Notes under the pieces: generated by a model
The model's input: only the letters and a program-made list of their open reading frames with translations
The model's database searches: none
What the model was told of the DNA's origin: nothing
Position numbers and translations under genes: made by a program
Part shown: positions 16,071-24,744 of the stretch, piece after piece
How positions within the stretch are numbered: position 1 is the stretch's first letter
How the letters are laid out: the number at the start of each line of letters is the position of its first letter
Assembly (NCBI RefSeq): GCF_902804485.1
Contig: NZ_CADCST010000072.1
Coordinates: forward strand, 87,425 to 151,424
DNA length: 64,000 bases
Reading direction: 5' to 3'
Source: Flavobacterium collinsii
GTDB lineage: Bacteria > Bacteroidota > Bacteroidia > Flavobacteriales > Flavobacteriaceae

Positions 16071-16646
16071 TTACTTTTTTAAAAGCCTGGCTTTCATTTT
16101 GCTGAAAAATTCAGGTGTGACACCAATAAAAGAAGCGATTTGTTTTTGAGGAACTTTATAGACCAGTGTGCCATATTTAGCACAAAATTTCTCAAAGCGT
16201 TCTTCTGCTGTCAAACTTAAATTATCCATTAAGCGTTGTTGATTTGCAACCAGAGAGTTTTCGATTAGAATTCTGAAAAAACGTTCGAGCTTTGGGATGT
16301 CAAGATACAATTGTTCCTGATTTTCTTTGGACAGCGAAACGACTTCTGCGTCTTCTAAAACTTCTATAAAGAGTTGTCCGGGTTTCTGTGAAAAATAGCT
16401 GTACATGTCGCTCATCCACCAACCTTCGCACGAAAAAGCCAGAACATGCTCGACAATGTTATCGTTGATGTTGAAGCTTCTTAGAATTCCTGAATTTACA
16501 AAATACGAATGTTTGCAAACTTCTCCGGCACTCAGTAAAATTGTTTTGGCCTTGTAAGAATGAGTTTCCGTTTTAGATAAAAAATGAGCTTGTTCTTCAG
16601 GAGTCAGTGAAACGTGTTTGGCTATATTTTCAAGAATTAACGCCAT
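16071..16646 (-). CDS. Crp/Fnr-family cyclic-nucleotide-binding-type regulator
   Basis: A 191-residue protein with an N-terminal cNMP-binding beta-roll (SYKAKTILLSAGEVCKHSYFVNSGILRSF) and a reduced C-terminal winged helix (RFEKFCAKYGTLVYKVPQKQIASFIGVTPEFFSKMKARL), common in Bacteroidota. No Cys cluster for oxygen sensing is visible, and the phosphate-binding cassette is degenerate, so the ligand is unknown. Its start overlaps the stop of the DUF6370 gene by one base, so it is probably translated from the purT-DUF6370 transcript. Confidence 0.88.
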   Translation of the reverse strand: MALILENIAKHVSLTPEEQAHFLSKTETHSYKAKTILLSAGEVCKHSYFVNSGILRSFNINDNIVEHVLAFSCEGWWMSDMYSYFSQKPGQLFIEVLEDAEVVSLSKENQEQLYLDIPKLERFFRILIENSLVANQQRLMDNLSLTAEERFEKFCAKYGTLVYKVPQKQIASFIGVTPEFFSKMKARLLKK

Positions 16647-16963
16647 TATTTTTCTTTTATCAAGGTGAAAGAGTTTGCTTTAAAACGGTTGTTTTCTACT
16701 TTTCCGGTTACCTTGGCTTTACGGACAGCATTACAAAAACCATCTTTAGCGTGTGCATCACCATGTTCGTCAATTGTTGTTCCGTCTACAAAGTAAGTTT
16801 TTCCATCAATTCGAACGGCTAAATCACAACTTTTGCCTTCCATTCCAAATTGGCATTCGCCACAGGCTGTTTCGACAATTAGAGGTTTTTCATCTGTTTT
16901 TTTATCCTGAGCCTGAGCTGTGATTCCTATAAACAGGAAGAGTGCAAATAATGCGTTTTTCAT
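16646..16963 (-). CDS. DUF6370 family exported protein
   Basis: A 105-residue protein with a cleavable signal peptide (MKNALFALFLFIGITAQAQ). The mature part has three Cys residues in ETACGECQFGMEGKSCDLAV and a fourth in KDGFCNAVRKAKV, with HGDAH between. This layout suits a small periplasmic protein that binds a metal or is stabilised by disulfides. I recognise it as DUF6370; no function is established. It starts two bases after the purT stop and overlaps the Crp-like gene by one base, so the three genes form a tight operon, although purT is unrelated by function. Confidence 0.75.
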   Translation of the reverse strand: MKNALFALFLFIGITAQAQDKKTDEKPLIVETACGECQFGMEGKSCDLAVRIDGKTYFVDGTTIDEHGDAHAKDGFCNAVRKAKVTGKVENNRFKANSFTLIKEK

Positions 16964-16965
16964 TT

Positions 16966-18126
16966 TTAAGAGTTTACGGTTATTAGTTTTGAAGTTGTTT
17001 TGGCGCGTTCTGTAATTTCGTCAATTGGTGTTGCAAGAGTATCATAGCTTAAAACAACGCCCATTCGGCGGTAAGGTCTTGAAGTAGGTTTTCCAAAAAT
17101 CCTGAAATCAGTTTTGGGTAAAGCTGCTATTTTTTCAATTCCGGTAAAAGTTGGATTTGTGGAGTCTTGTGAAGCTAGGATAACAGCACTCGCGCCAGCT
17201 TTTTCAAGAGTGATTTCGAAGATTGGGAGGCTTAGAATGGCTCTCAAATGCAATTCGAATTCATTGAAATTTTGTGTTCCTGCTAAAGTTACCATTCCGG
17301 TATCGTGTGGGCGAGGGGAGAGTTCAGAGAAGTAAACACCATCGCTGGTTAAGAAAAATTCGACACCAAACAGCCCTGCGCCTCCCAGTGCTTCGGTAAT
17401 TTTTTCGGCCATATCCTGTGCTTCATACAAATCGGCTTCAGAAATTTTTGCAGGCTGCCAGCTTTCCTGGTAATCACCACGTTCCTGACGGTGTCCGATT
17501 GGTGCACAAAACAGGGTTGGATTGTTATTTTGAGTAATCGTTAAAAGAGTAATCTCTGAGTGAAAATCAACAAATGCTTCTACAATAACTTCAATGACAT
17601 CGCCACGTGAACCTGCAACAGCATATTGCCAGGCTTTCTCAATATCAGTTGTTGTTTTTATGGTGGATTGTCCTTTTCCGGAAGACGACATTAATGGCTT
17701 TACTACGCAGGGAATTCCAACTTCCTGAACTGCTTTCTGAAGTTCTTCTGCTGAAGTAGCATATTGATATTTAGCCGTTTTTAATCCTAGCTCTTTTGAG
17801 GCCAAGTCGCGAATCGCTTTTCGATTCATGGTAAAGTTGGCTGCTTTTGCAGATGGAACAACGGTAATACCTTGTTTTTCGTAATCGTAAAAGCGTTCGG
17901 TACGGATGGCTTCTATTTCAGGAACGATAAAGTCCGGCTGGTGTTTGGCTACTATTCGATCCAGTGCTTCACCATCGAGCATGTTTATAACCTCAAAACC
18001 GTGTGCTACCTGCATAGCCGGAGCGTTTTCGTAATTATCTACAGCAATTACGGTTTGTCCGATTCGTTGTGCGGCAATTACAAATTCTTTGCCTAATTCA
18101 CCCGAACCAAGGAGTAGTATTTTCAT
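16966..18126 (-). CDS. purT: Formate-dependent phosphoribosylglycinamide formyltransferase
   Basis: A 386-residue ATP-grasp enzyme that uses formate and ATP to formylate GAR in purine synthesis. It shows [14 protein letters not shown] at the N-terminus, [14 protein letters not shown] (the ATP-binding loop), [30 protein letters not shown], and [17 protein letters not shown] at the C-terminal end. Length is typical. It is the first gene of a three-gene unit with DUF6370 and the Crp-like regulator. A long hairpin lies upstream, between it and the U32 gene. Confidence 0.96.
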   Translation of the reverse strand: MKILLLGSGELGKEFVIAAQRIGQTVIAVDNYENAPAMQVAHGFEVINMLDGEALDRIVAKHQPDFIVPEIEAIRTERFYDYEKQGITVVPSAKAANFTMNRKAIRDLASKELGLKTAKYQYATSAEELQKAVQEVGIPCVVKPLMSSSGKGQSTIKTTTDIEKAWQYAVAGSRGDVIEVIVEAFVDFHSEITLLTITQNNNPTLFCAPIGHRQERGDYQESWQPAKISEADLYEAQDMAEKITEALGGAGLFGVEFFLTSDGVYFSELSPRPHDTGMVTLAGTQNFNEFELHLRAILSLPIFEITLEKAGASAVILASQDSTNPTFTGIEKIAALPKTDFRIFGKPTSRPYRRMGVVLSYDTLATPIDEITERAKTTSKLITVNS

Positions 18127-18211
18127 TTTGGATTAATTGTGTTGTTGGAGAAGTAAAAGTAGCGAAAAAAGAGTTGAACCGCAAAGTATTGTATGCCTAT
18201 GCAATTTATAT

Positions 18212-18320
18212 TAACCGCAAAGAACGCAAAGTTTTTGATGTTCAGTTAAAAGAAAAGGTTCGCAAAGATTTAAAAAAATCTTTGCGAACCTTGCGTTGTC
18301 CTTTGCGAACTTTGCGGTTA
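18212..18320. repeat. Long imperfect hairpin of GCAAAG-type repeats
   Basis: Core stem 18257-18271 with 18276-18290 (GGTTCGCAAAGATTT, perfect 15 bp). Outer arms: TTAACCGCAAAG at 18211-18222 pairs with 18310-18320, and CGCAAAG at 18225-18231 with 18301-18307. It separates purT from the U32 gene and may terminate transcription of the latter. Confidence 0.75.
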
Positions 18321-18327
18321 GATATTA

Positions 18328-20202
18328 TTAATGAAAATGATCTTCTTCTATTTCGAATTCTGCATCTTTTTCCCAGATTTCCATTTCACAAGGTTTACAA
18401 TTGAATTTTAGTTTGTACTCTAATTCACCCTGCTTTAATACTAATGGTTCTTTTACCTTAACACCAACTATATCTTTTTGGTGTATCGGACATTTTTTTA
18501 ATTCGTATTTGATGCAATATTTGGTCGTCATCACACGCGATTTTCCTGGATCCCACTGTAGTTCAAATGCTTTTTCGATTTCGGTAACGCCATGACGTTC
18601 GTAGAATTTACGGGCCGTTTTGTTGGAAACATTGTACATGAAATCCAATTTAGTTTCCGGATAAGGATGTGATGTTTTAACTAACTGGTGCTCTTCGCGT
18701 TTGTAATTTGCCAGACGAATTGCTGTTAACTGATCGTAAACGGTTCTTCTCATTTCGTTAATTTTTGAAATAGGAAGGAACCAGTTTTGAGAAAACATTA
18801 CATTAATTTCATCAGCGGTATAAGGTGTAAAACCTGTTTTGGCCAATTGTGTTTTGATGTTTTCTTCGATTGATTCGCCAGTTTTAGTTTGCTCTTTTGC
18901 ATGCTCAAGGGTAACAATACTTACATTTCCGTCTTCATCGGTTGCGATTAATTCGAAGCCTGTTTCAGTTTCAGTAAGCAATAAAGTTGTACTTAGCTTT
19001 CGAATAGCACTGTCTTCTCTCTCTACAACTTTAATGAAAGCAGCGTCGTTGTTACGGTAAATAAAAGTTCCGTCTTTTACTTCTTTTAAAACGTTTGGAT
19101 AAATTTTTCCGTTTTCGGCTTTGTTTACATAGATTCCGTCGGCTTCATTGTTTTCGTTGATAAAACAAAGTCCGTCACCATTATTCAGTAGTTCACCGTT
19201 TTCGATTTCGTATGCGTTTCCAATAGTTCGGATTAATTTTCCAATATATTGACCTTTTGATTTTGGGCTTTCCCAAGAACCAATAGAGCTGTGTCTTTCG
19301 TTTACGAAATAATCCGTATAACCACGGTTGAAAGTTCTGTTTAAAGAAGAATCAAAGGTATAGGTGCATTTTCCGGAAGAAGCTTTGGTATATTTATCAC
19401 TTCCTGCGCCTTCTAAAAAGCTGTCTAATTTTTGGCGTAAATAAGAAACGTTGTTTTTTACGTAAACGACATCTTTCAGTCTTCCTTCAATTTTGAAAGA
19501 AACGATTCCTGCTTCAATTAAGTTTGGGATCTGATCTGAGATGTCTAAATCTTTTATAGAAAGTAAGTGACTGTTTTTGATTAAAGTTTCTCCGTTTCCG
19601 TCTATTAAGTTATATGGTAAACGACAGTTTTGTGCGCAAGAACCACGATTGGCACTTCGTTCTCCGTTGGCCACACTCATATAACAGTTTCCACTGAAAG
19701 AAACGCATAAAGCTCCGGTTACAAAAAATTCTAGTTCAACATCAGCTTCGTCATAAATCGTTTTAATTTGATGCAAGTTCAATTCGCGGGCTAAAACCAC
19801 ACGTTTAATTCCGGCATCTTTTAAGAATTTTATTTTATCGGCATCACGATTATTGGCTTGTGTACTGGCATGAAGTACGATAGGAGGCAAGTCCATTTCC
19901 ATAATCGCCATATCCTGAATGATTAAGGCGTCAACACCAATGTCGTACAATTCCCAAATCATTTTGCGACAGGTTTCCAGTTCGTTATCGTACAAAATGG
20001 TATTCATAACCACAAAAACCTGTGCATTAAAAAGGTGCGCATATTGTACCAATGCAGCTACATCTTCAATAGAATTGTTGGCATTCGAGCGTGCTCCAAA
20101 TTGCGGTGCACCAATATAAACAGCATCGGCACCACTATTAATGGCTGCCATTCCTCCAATTAAATCCCTGGCAGGAGCTAATATTTCAATCTTCTTCTTC
20201 AT
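18328..20202 (-). CDS. U32 peptidase-family protein (RlhA-like)
   Basis: A 624-residue protein with the N-terminal U32 barrel (KIEILAPARDLIGGMAAINSGADAVYIG) and the family signature ELEFFVTGALCVSFSGNCYMS, followed by the second Cys pair in RGSCAQNCRLPY. These four Cys bind an iron-sulfur cluster in characterised members. Members of this family, such as RlhA and UbiU/V, act in rRNA or ubiquinone hydroxylation, and others are called collagenases. The extra C-terminal region contains further Cys (YCIKYELKKCPIH and FNCKPCEME), as in the long RlhA-like form, so 23S rRNA hydroxylation is the best guess. Confidence 0.88.
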   Translation of the reverse strand: MKKKIEILAPARDLIGGMAAINSGADAVYIGAPQFGARSNANNSIEDVAALVQYAHLFNAQVFVVMNTILYDNELETCRKMIWELYDIGVDALIIQDMAIMEMDLPPIVLHASTQANNRDADKIKFLKDAGIKRVVLARELNLHQIKTIYDEADVELEFFVTGALCVSFSGNCYMSVANGERSANRGSCAQNCRLPYNLIDGNGETLIKNSHLLSIKDLDISDQIPNLIEAGIVSFKIEGRLKDVVYVKNNVSYLRQKLDSFLEGAGSDKYTKASSGKCTYTFDSSLNRTFNRGYTDYFVNERHSSIGSWESPKSKGQYIGKLIRTIGNAYEIENGELLNNGDGLCFINENNEADGIYVNKAENGKIYPNVLKEVKDGTFIYRNNDAAFIKVVEREDSAIRKLSTTLLLTETETGFELIATDEDGNVSIVTLEHAKEQTKTGESIEENIKTQLAKTGFTPYTADEINVMFSQNWFLPISKINEMRRTVYDQLTAIRLANYKREEHQLVKTSHPYPETKLDFMYNVSNKTARKFYERHGVTEIEKAFELQWDPGKSRVMTTKYCIKYELKKCPIHQKDIVGVKVKEPLVLKQGELEYKLKFNCKPCEMEIWEKDAEFEIEEDHFH

Positions 20203-20340
20203 TTTAAGTACTTTAGGCTTTTGTGGTGTTCACGGAAAAAAGTTTGCAAAGTTCTTATAAATATTTCGAGTTTGCTAATGCTGAGGTGATTTTTTTAGAA
20301 TTGTTAACTTATATGGAATGATGATGATTTAGATTTCTGT

Positions 20341-20805
20341 TTATTGATGCATCGTATTAAATTCGTCTTTTTCATTATTAGAAAAATAAAATTTAAATCC
20401 AGTTTGTTTTACTGTTATACCGAAATCTCGTTGGATTGAAAAACTTGTTTCAAAAACTGTTGCAAATAAAATTTCAATACCAAATAATCCTCCTGCAATT
20501 ACATAAAGAATTACTAATAATTTTCGTGATTTTATTTTAGATATAGATTCGGATATCAAAAACAAAATTGATGATATAATTGTAAAATATACAAGTAAAT
20601 CAATTAATAATTCCATAATAAAATATTGTTGAGCCATCGAAGTATGAAATGCAGGAGATTTGTAAACTAATGGATATCCATACATGACGCAATCTGGCCC
20701 ATCAATAACATCAACAATCCACCATTTTGTAAAAAGTATGAATATGATGACTGCTAGGGGGAAAGCTAAAACTAAAACTGCTTTCTTATTTGTATTTGAG
20801 GCCAT
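20341..20805 (-). CDS. Hypothetical membrane protein
   Basis: A 154-residue protein that I do not recognise. Three hydrophobic segments lie near residues 9-27, 62-83 and 95-115. The loop between the first two contains WWIVDVIDGPDCVMYGYPLVYKSP, and the C-terminal 35 residues are polar and probably cytoplasmic. It lies alone between the U32 gene and a dihydrofolate-reductase-like gene on the same strand, with about 55-nt spacing to its upstream neighbour. Nothing in the context suggests a function. Confidence 0.6.
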   Translation of the reverse strand: MASNTNKKAVLVLAFPLAVIIFILFTKWWIVDVIDGPDCVMYGYPLVYKSPAFHTSMAQQYFIMELLIDLLVYFTIISSILFLISESISKIKSRKLLVILYVIAGGLFGIEILFATVFETSFSIQRDFGITVKQTGFKFYFSNNEKDEFNTMHQ

Positions 20806-20860
20806 CTTTTTATAGGAATAGTTGAGGTTACATGGGATGATGATAAATGATTTTTTGTTT

Positions 20861-21406
20861 TTATCGAATGGGTTCGTAAATAAGTTGTACTACTCCAGAT
20901 TTAAAAGTGTTAGTGGTAACAAGTTTTAATTCTAGTCTTTCTTTTAAGTCTTCAAATAGTGGTTTTCCGTTTCCTAAAGCTACAGGATGAACAGATATTC
21001 TATAGGTATCAATAAGCTTCAATTGAATAAAAGTTTTAATAAGGCTTGCTCCGCCATATAGCCAGATATTTTTTCCTGATTGTTTTTTGATTTCGGTTGC
21101 CTTATTTATGATGTCAGAATTGATAAAAGAGGCATTGTTGTCTTCTCTGTTTTGACTGGAGAAAACGTATTTATTTTTGGAGTGTACTTCTTTCCAAAGT
21201 GATTTTTCGTCAGGACTTGCATTTTCATCGGGTTGGTAATTTCCCCACATATCATAGCTCACTCTGCCATAAAAAATAGTGTCTATGCTGGATAGGAAAT
21301 CGTTAAAATCCATATCATCGTCCATGATGCACCAATCGGTTTCGCCATTAGGACCTTCAATAAAACCATCTAAAGTGACTGCCAGATCTAAAATTATTTT
21401 TCTCAT
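20861..21406 (-). CDS. Dihydrofolate reductase/RibD C-terminal family protein
   Basis: A 181-residue protein of the RibD_C superfamily (YyaP/YwjB-like). The start MRKIILDLAVTLDGFIEGPNGETDW and the later DTIFYGRVSYDMWGNY, NIWLYGGASLIKTFIQLKLIDTYRISVHPVALGNGKPLF are characteristic. These standalone domains bind NADPH and reduce unknown substrates; they are not true folate enzymes. I trimmed ten residues (MSKYIKTKSQ) from the longer open frame because the conserved family start is at MRKII. No operon partner is evident. Confidence 0.85.
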   Translation of the reverse strand: MRKIILDLAVTLDGFIEGPNGETDWCIMDDDMDFNDFLSSIDTIFYGRVSYDMWGNYQPDENASPDEKSLWKEVHSKNKYVFSSQNREDNNASFINSDIINKATEIKKQSGKNIWLYGGASLIKTFIQLKLIDTYRISVHPVALGNGKPLFEDLKERLELKLVTTNTFKSGVVQLIYEPIR

Positions 21407-21546
21407 TTGGGATTTTGTTTTTATATATTTTGACATAAAAATAAAGTTCTTTTTGGATGAATTTAATTGTTTGTGTGTTAAAATGGTTTTTATAGTAACA
21501 ACGGTTTTAAATTTTTATTATTTATCTTTTATGCTGTTGTTTAATT

Positions 21547-22047
21547 TTAATGCCCATAGCTAATGACTCGGGTAATTTTCCAGCCTGTAGAGGTGTTTTT
21601 CCAGATATGAGTAAATTTATAGGTGCCACAGTTGATGAGTTCTCCATTTTCAAGTCGGCAGAATTTATGCAATCCGGTTTGTATGGCTCCATAATCTTTA
21701 ATGGGGTAAACTTCAATGCTTCCTTCTACCAGAACTCTTCTCGTATATCCATAATTGGTAAAAATTCGCTGGAAGTTTTCCATTGTTTTTGTATAGTTGT
21801 CCAGCCCTCCCGTATCATGAAAGAATTCAAGGTCTTCTGCGAATAAAGTTTTTAATTTTTCTAAATCACCTTTGTTAGCAGCTTCAAAAACAACTCCGTC
21901 CATTTTTACAATGGTATCAAATAGCTCTTTAGATACAGGTGTGTAGGGTTTTGATTCGGTTATGGTTATTTTTTTAGTTACGGTACAGGATGTTACGAAC
22001 ATTCCTATTGTAAGCAGTAATACGATTGTAGAAATTGTATTTTTCAT
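21547..22047 (-). CDS. DUF4440/SnoaL-like (NTF2 fold) lipoprotein
   Basis: A 166-residue protein. The signal MKNTISTIVLLLTIGMFVTSC ends in a lipobox Cys at residue 21. The rest is an NTF2-like domain: AANKGDLEKLKTLFAEDLEFFHDTGGLDNYTKTMENFQRIF, then strands ending YKFTHIWKNTSTGWKITRVISYGH, typical of DUF4440. Such domains act as small enzymes or ligand-binding partners, and the substrate is unknown. The chosen start gives a proper signal peptide; the longer frame from 22089 adds 14 unlikely residues. Confidence 0.82.
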   Translation of the reverse strand: MKNTISTIVLLLTIGMFVTSCTVTKKITITESKPYTPVSKELFDTIVKMDGVVFEAANKGDLEKLKTLFAEDLEFFHDTGGLDNYTKTMENFQRIFTNYGYTRRVLVEGSIEVYPIKDYGAIQTGLHKFCRLENGELINCGTYKFTHIWKNTSTGWKITRVISYGH

Positions 22048-22198
22048 GTTTATTGTTTTGAAAGTGAACTTCTTAAAGGGCAGATCCAATAATTTTTTTA
22101 TTGATTTGTTAAAAATACTAATAATACGATTTAAAAATACAGGGTTATTAGGGGAATACTAAAATGTAATTTGTTCTGCCGCAGCTTATTTTTTGGGT

Positions 22199-22290
22199 TA
22201 GGGATAGGAGCGACATCCTTTTGCTTTTTTCTTTAAAAAGCAAAAGATACAGCGGATAGCCCGGTTCGCCGCGGCGAAATCCCCTATAAA
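22199..22290. repeat. GC-rich intergenic element
   Basis: It contains a hairpin of TTTTGCTTTTT/AAAAAGCAAAA (about 22219-22246) and then a perfect 14-bp palindrome TTCGCCGCGGCGAA (22265-22278). Its base composition is far above that of its surroundings. It looks like a dispersed repeat and codes for nothing visible; it lies in the 22048-22369 gap. Confidence 0.5.
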
Positions 22291-22369
22291 TTCTAATAAT
22301 ATACTTTCTGTAACCTTTAGCTGATAGAAGCCGTCAAAGCTTTTATCAATCAGACTAAATAATCACAAA

Positions 22370-23428
22370 ATGAAAATCTTCTTAAAATCGTTTATTGTTC
22401 TATTTCTAATGGGCTGTTCGGGACTGTCGGCCCAGAGTTTGGAAACCAAAATGGATCAATTAATTGCCTCAAAGTTTAAACCTGAAAACCCGGGAGCTGT
22501 TTTTCTGGCGGTTAAAAAAGGAAAAGCAGTGTATCGAAAAGCTTTTGGAATGGCCAATTTAGAAATGGGCATTCAAATGCAGCCCGAATTTGTTTTTGAA
22601 ATTGGGTCGATGACCAAGCAATTTACGGCTGTTGCTGTTTTGATGCTGGCAGAACAGGGAAAGCTTAAACTTGATGATGAAATCACGAAGTTTATTCCTG
22701 ATTATCCAACCAATGGAAATAAGATTACCTTGCATCATTTGCTAACACATACTTCCGGAATTAAAGATTTCACAAGTATGAAGGCTATAAAAGATATTGC
22801 TAAACGGGACTTGTCTCCAAAAGAACTGGTCGATTTTTTTAAGAATGAACCCGCTGATTTTAAACCTGGTGAGCAATACAAATATTGTAATTCAGGATAT
22901 GTGCTTTTGGGTTATATTATTGAAAAGGTATCCGGACAAACTTATGAAGCGTTTGTAACCCAGCATATTTTTAAGAAAATCGGAATGGAAAATACGTATT
23001 ATGCGAGTCATGATAAAATCATTAAAAACAGAGTTTCCGGTTATCGTGACCGCGAGGGATATGTAAATGGAAACTATATTAGTTTTTCTATTCCGTATGC
23101 TTCGGGTTCGATATTATCAACTGTTGATGATTTGCTGAAATGGCAATATGCAATAAATGCGAATACCTTGTTAAATCCCGCTTTTACAGAAAAAGCATTT
23201 GTAAATTACACGTTAAAAAATGGGACAAATATTGATTATGGATACGGCTGGCATTTAGAAAAAGTAAAAGATAAAATTGTTCGCGAGCATGGAGGAAGTA
23301 TTTTTGGTTTTAAATCGATGGGTGTTTATGAGCCGACCGAACAAATTTATGTAGTTGGTTTGAGTAATTGCGATTGTAATTCTCCAACCTCTATTACAAG
23401 AGAGATTGCTTCGCTTTTAATTGACTAA
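22370..23428 (+). CDS. Beta-lactamase-fold serine hydrolase
   Basis: A 352-residue exported hydrolase of the class C beta-lactamase/DD-peptidase superfamily (family S12). A signal peptide with a Cys at 16 (LMGCSGLSAQ) suggests either cleavage at AQS or lipidation. The SxxK motif is S80-M-T-K83 (EIGSMTKQFTAVAV), the YxN motif is in YKYCNSGYVLLG, and the third motif HGG is in VREHGGSIFGFKS. It more likely acts as an esterase or peptidase than as a true beta-lactamase. It is monocistronic with a strong terminator. Confidence 0.9.
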   Translation: MKIFLKSFIVLFLMGCSGLSAQSLETKMDQLIASKFKPENPGAVFLAVKKGKAVYRKAFGMANLEMGIQMQPEFVFEIGSMTKQFTAVAVLMLAEQGKLKLDDEITKFIPDYPTNGNKITLHHLLTHTSGIKDFTSMKAIKDIAKRDLSPKELVDFFKNEPADFKPGEQYKYCNSGYVLLGYIIEKVSGQTYEAFVTQHIFKKIGMENTYYASHDKIIKNRVSGYRDREGYVNGNYISFSIPYASGSILSTVDDLLKWQYAINANTLLNPAFTEKAFVNYTLKNGTNIDYGYGWHLEKVKDKIVREHGGSIFGFKSMGVYEPTEQIYVVGLSNCDCNSPTSITREIASLLID

Positions 23429-23432
23429 ATAA

Positions 23433-23464
23433 AAAAGGGCATTTTCATTCGAAAATGCCCTTTT
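23433..23464. terminator. Bidirectional terminator
   Basis: Perfect 14-bp stem AAAAGGGCATTTTC (23433-23446) with 23451-23464, ATTC loop, between the S12 hydrolase (+) and the aminotransferase (-). Confidence 0.9.
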
Positions 23465-23485
23465 AGTTATTGTTATTTTATGGTA

Positions 23486-24676
23486 TTATGCAGTCAAAGC
23501 TTCTTTGATTCTGCGTAATGCTTCTTTTAAGATATCGTCGCTTGTGGCATATGAGAAACGGATACAATTTGGGTTTCCAAAAGCATCACCGGTTACAGTT
23601 GCTACGTTGGCCTCTCCTAAAAGATACATCGAAAGATCATTTGCATCTTTAATTTCAGTTCCTCTTAGAGTTTTTCCGAAGAAAGAAGAAACGTCAGGGA
23701 AAACATAAAAAGCTCCTTCCGGAACGTTAATTTTTACACCCGGAATTTCTTTTAACAATCCCACTACTAAATCTCTGCGGGTATGGAAAGCTTTAACCAT
23801 GTGGTTTAATACACTTGGATCAGCTTCTACTGCTGTGATCGTTGCACGCTGTGCTACTGAGTTTGCTCCGGAAGTTACTTGTCCCTGAATTTTTACACAC
23901 GCTTTTGCGATGAATTCAGGAGCTCCGATATAACCAATTCTGTATCCTGTCATGGCGAATGCTTTTGCAACTCCGTTTACAGTGATTGTTTTTTCTAGCA
24001 TTCCCGGGATTGAACCGATGCTGCAGAAAGTTCCTGAGAAATTGATGTGCTCATAAATTTCGTCAGCAACTACATATATGTTTGGGTGTTTTTCCAATAC
24101 TTTTGCAAGAGCAGTTAACTCTTCGCGGCTGTATACAGATCCCGATGGGTTACAAGGAGAACTGAACCACATCATTTTTGTTTTTGGTGTGATGGCAGCT
24201 TCTAATTGTGCTGGTGTAATTTTGAAATCAGTATCTACAGAAGTAGGAACTTCAACCGGTACTCCGCCTGAAAGTTTTACGATTTCGAAGTAAGAAACCC
24301 AGTATGGTGCTGGTAAAATAACCTCGTCACCGTCGTTTAACATTACTTGTGCAATATTGTATAAGGATTGTTTTGCTCCTGTAGAAACCACGATTTGAGA
24401 TGGTTTGTACTCTAATCCGTTATCTCTTTTGAATTTCTTGCAGATTGCTTCTCTCAATTCTAAATAACCCTCCACCGGAGAATAGGTGCTATAGTTTTCG
24501 TCTACTGCTTTTTTAACGGCTTCTTTAATAAAGTCTGGTGTATTAAAGTCCGGTTCACCTAAACTTAAACTGATAATGTCTTTTCCCTGTGCTTTTAATT
24601 CACGTGCTAAAGCAGCCATTGCTAAGGTTTGTGATGTCGCTAAGTTGTTGATTCTGTCTGAAAGAATATGATTCAT
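23486..24676 (-). CDS. Class I aminotransferase (aspartate aminotransferase type)
   Basis: A 396-residue PLP enzyme of fold type I. Features are the N-terminal LSLGEPDFNTPDFI, the substrate-side YWVSYFEIVKLSGGVPV, SSPCNPSGSVYSREEL, the cofactor segment VVADEIYEHI and the Schiff-base Lys in GVAKAFAMTGYRIGYIG. The ending SDDILKEALRRIKEAL is that of AspC-like enzymes. It probably transfers the amino group between aspartate and 2-oxoglutarate, but prephenate or other substrates are possible. The start MNHILSDRINNLATS is preferred to a Met ten residues upstream. Confidence 0.93.
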   Translation of the reverse strand: MNHILSDRINNLATSQTLAMAALARELKAQGKDIISLSLGEPDFNTPDFIKEAVKKAVDENYSTYSPVEGYLELREAICKKFKRDNGLEYKPSQIVVSTGAKQSLYNIAQVMLNDGDEVILPAPYWVSYFEIVKLSGGVPVEVPTSVDTDFKITPAQLEAAITPKTKMMWFSSPCNPSGSVYSREELTALAKVLEKHPNIYVVADEIYEHINFSGTFCSIGSIPGMLEKTITVNGVAKAFAMTGYRIGYIGAPEFIAKACVKIQGQVTSGANSVAQRATITAVEADPSVLNHMVKAFHTRRDLVVGLLKEIPGVKINVPEGAFYVFPDVSSFFGKTLRGTEIKDANDLSMYLLGEANVATVTGDAFGNPNCIRFSYATSDDILKEALRRIKEALTA

Positions 24677-24744
24677 TATGAAATTTTTGAATGTCCTTAA
24701 TTTCAACTTAATTAAGGATGGTTAATGATTAATAGTTTCTTATT

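Noticed and set aside
22370..23428. Calling the S12-type hydrolase an antibiotic-resistance beta-lactamase
   Set aside because: The SxxK, YxN and HGG motifs are shared with many esterases and peptidases; no resistance context is present.
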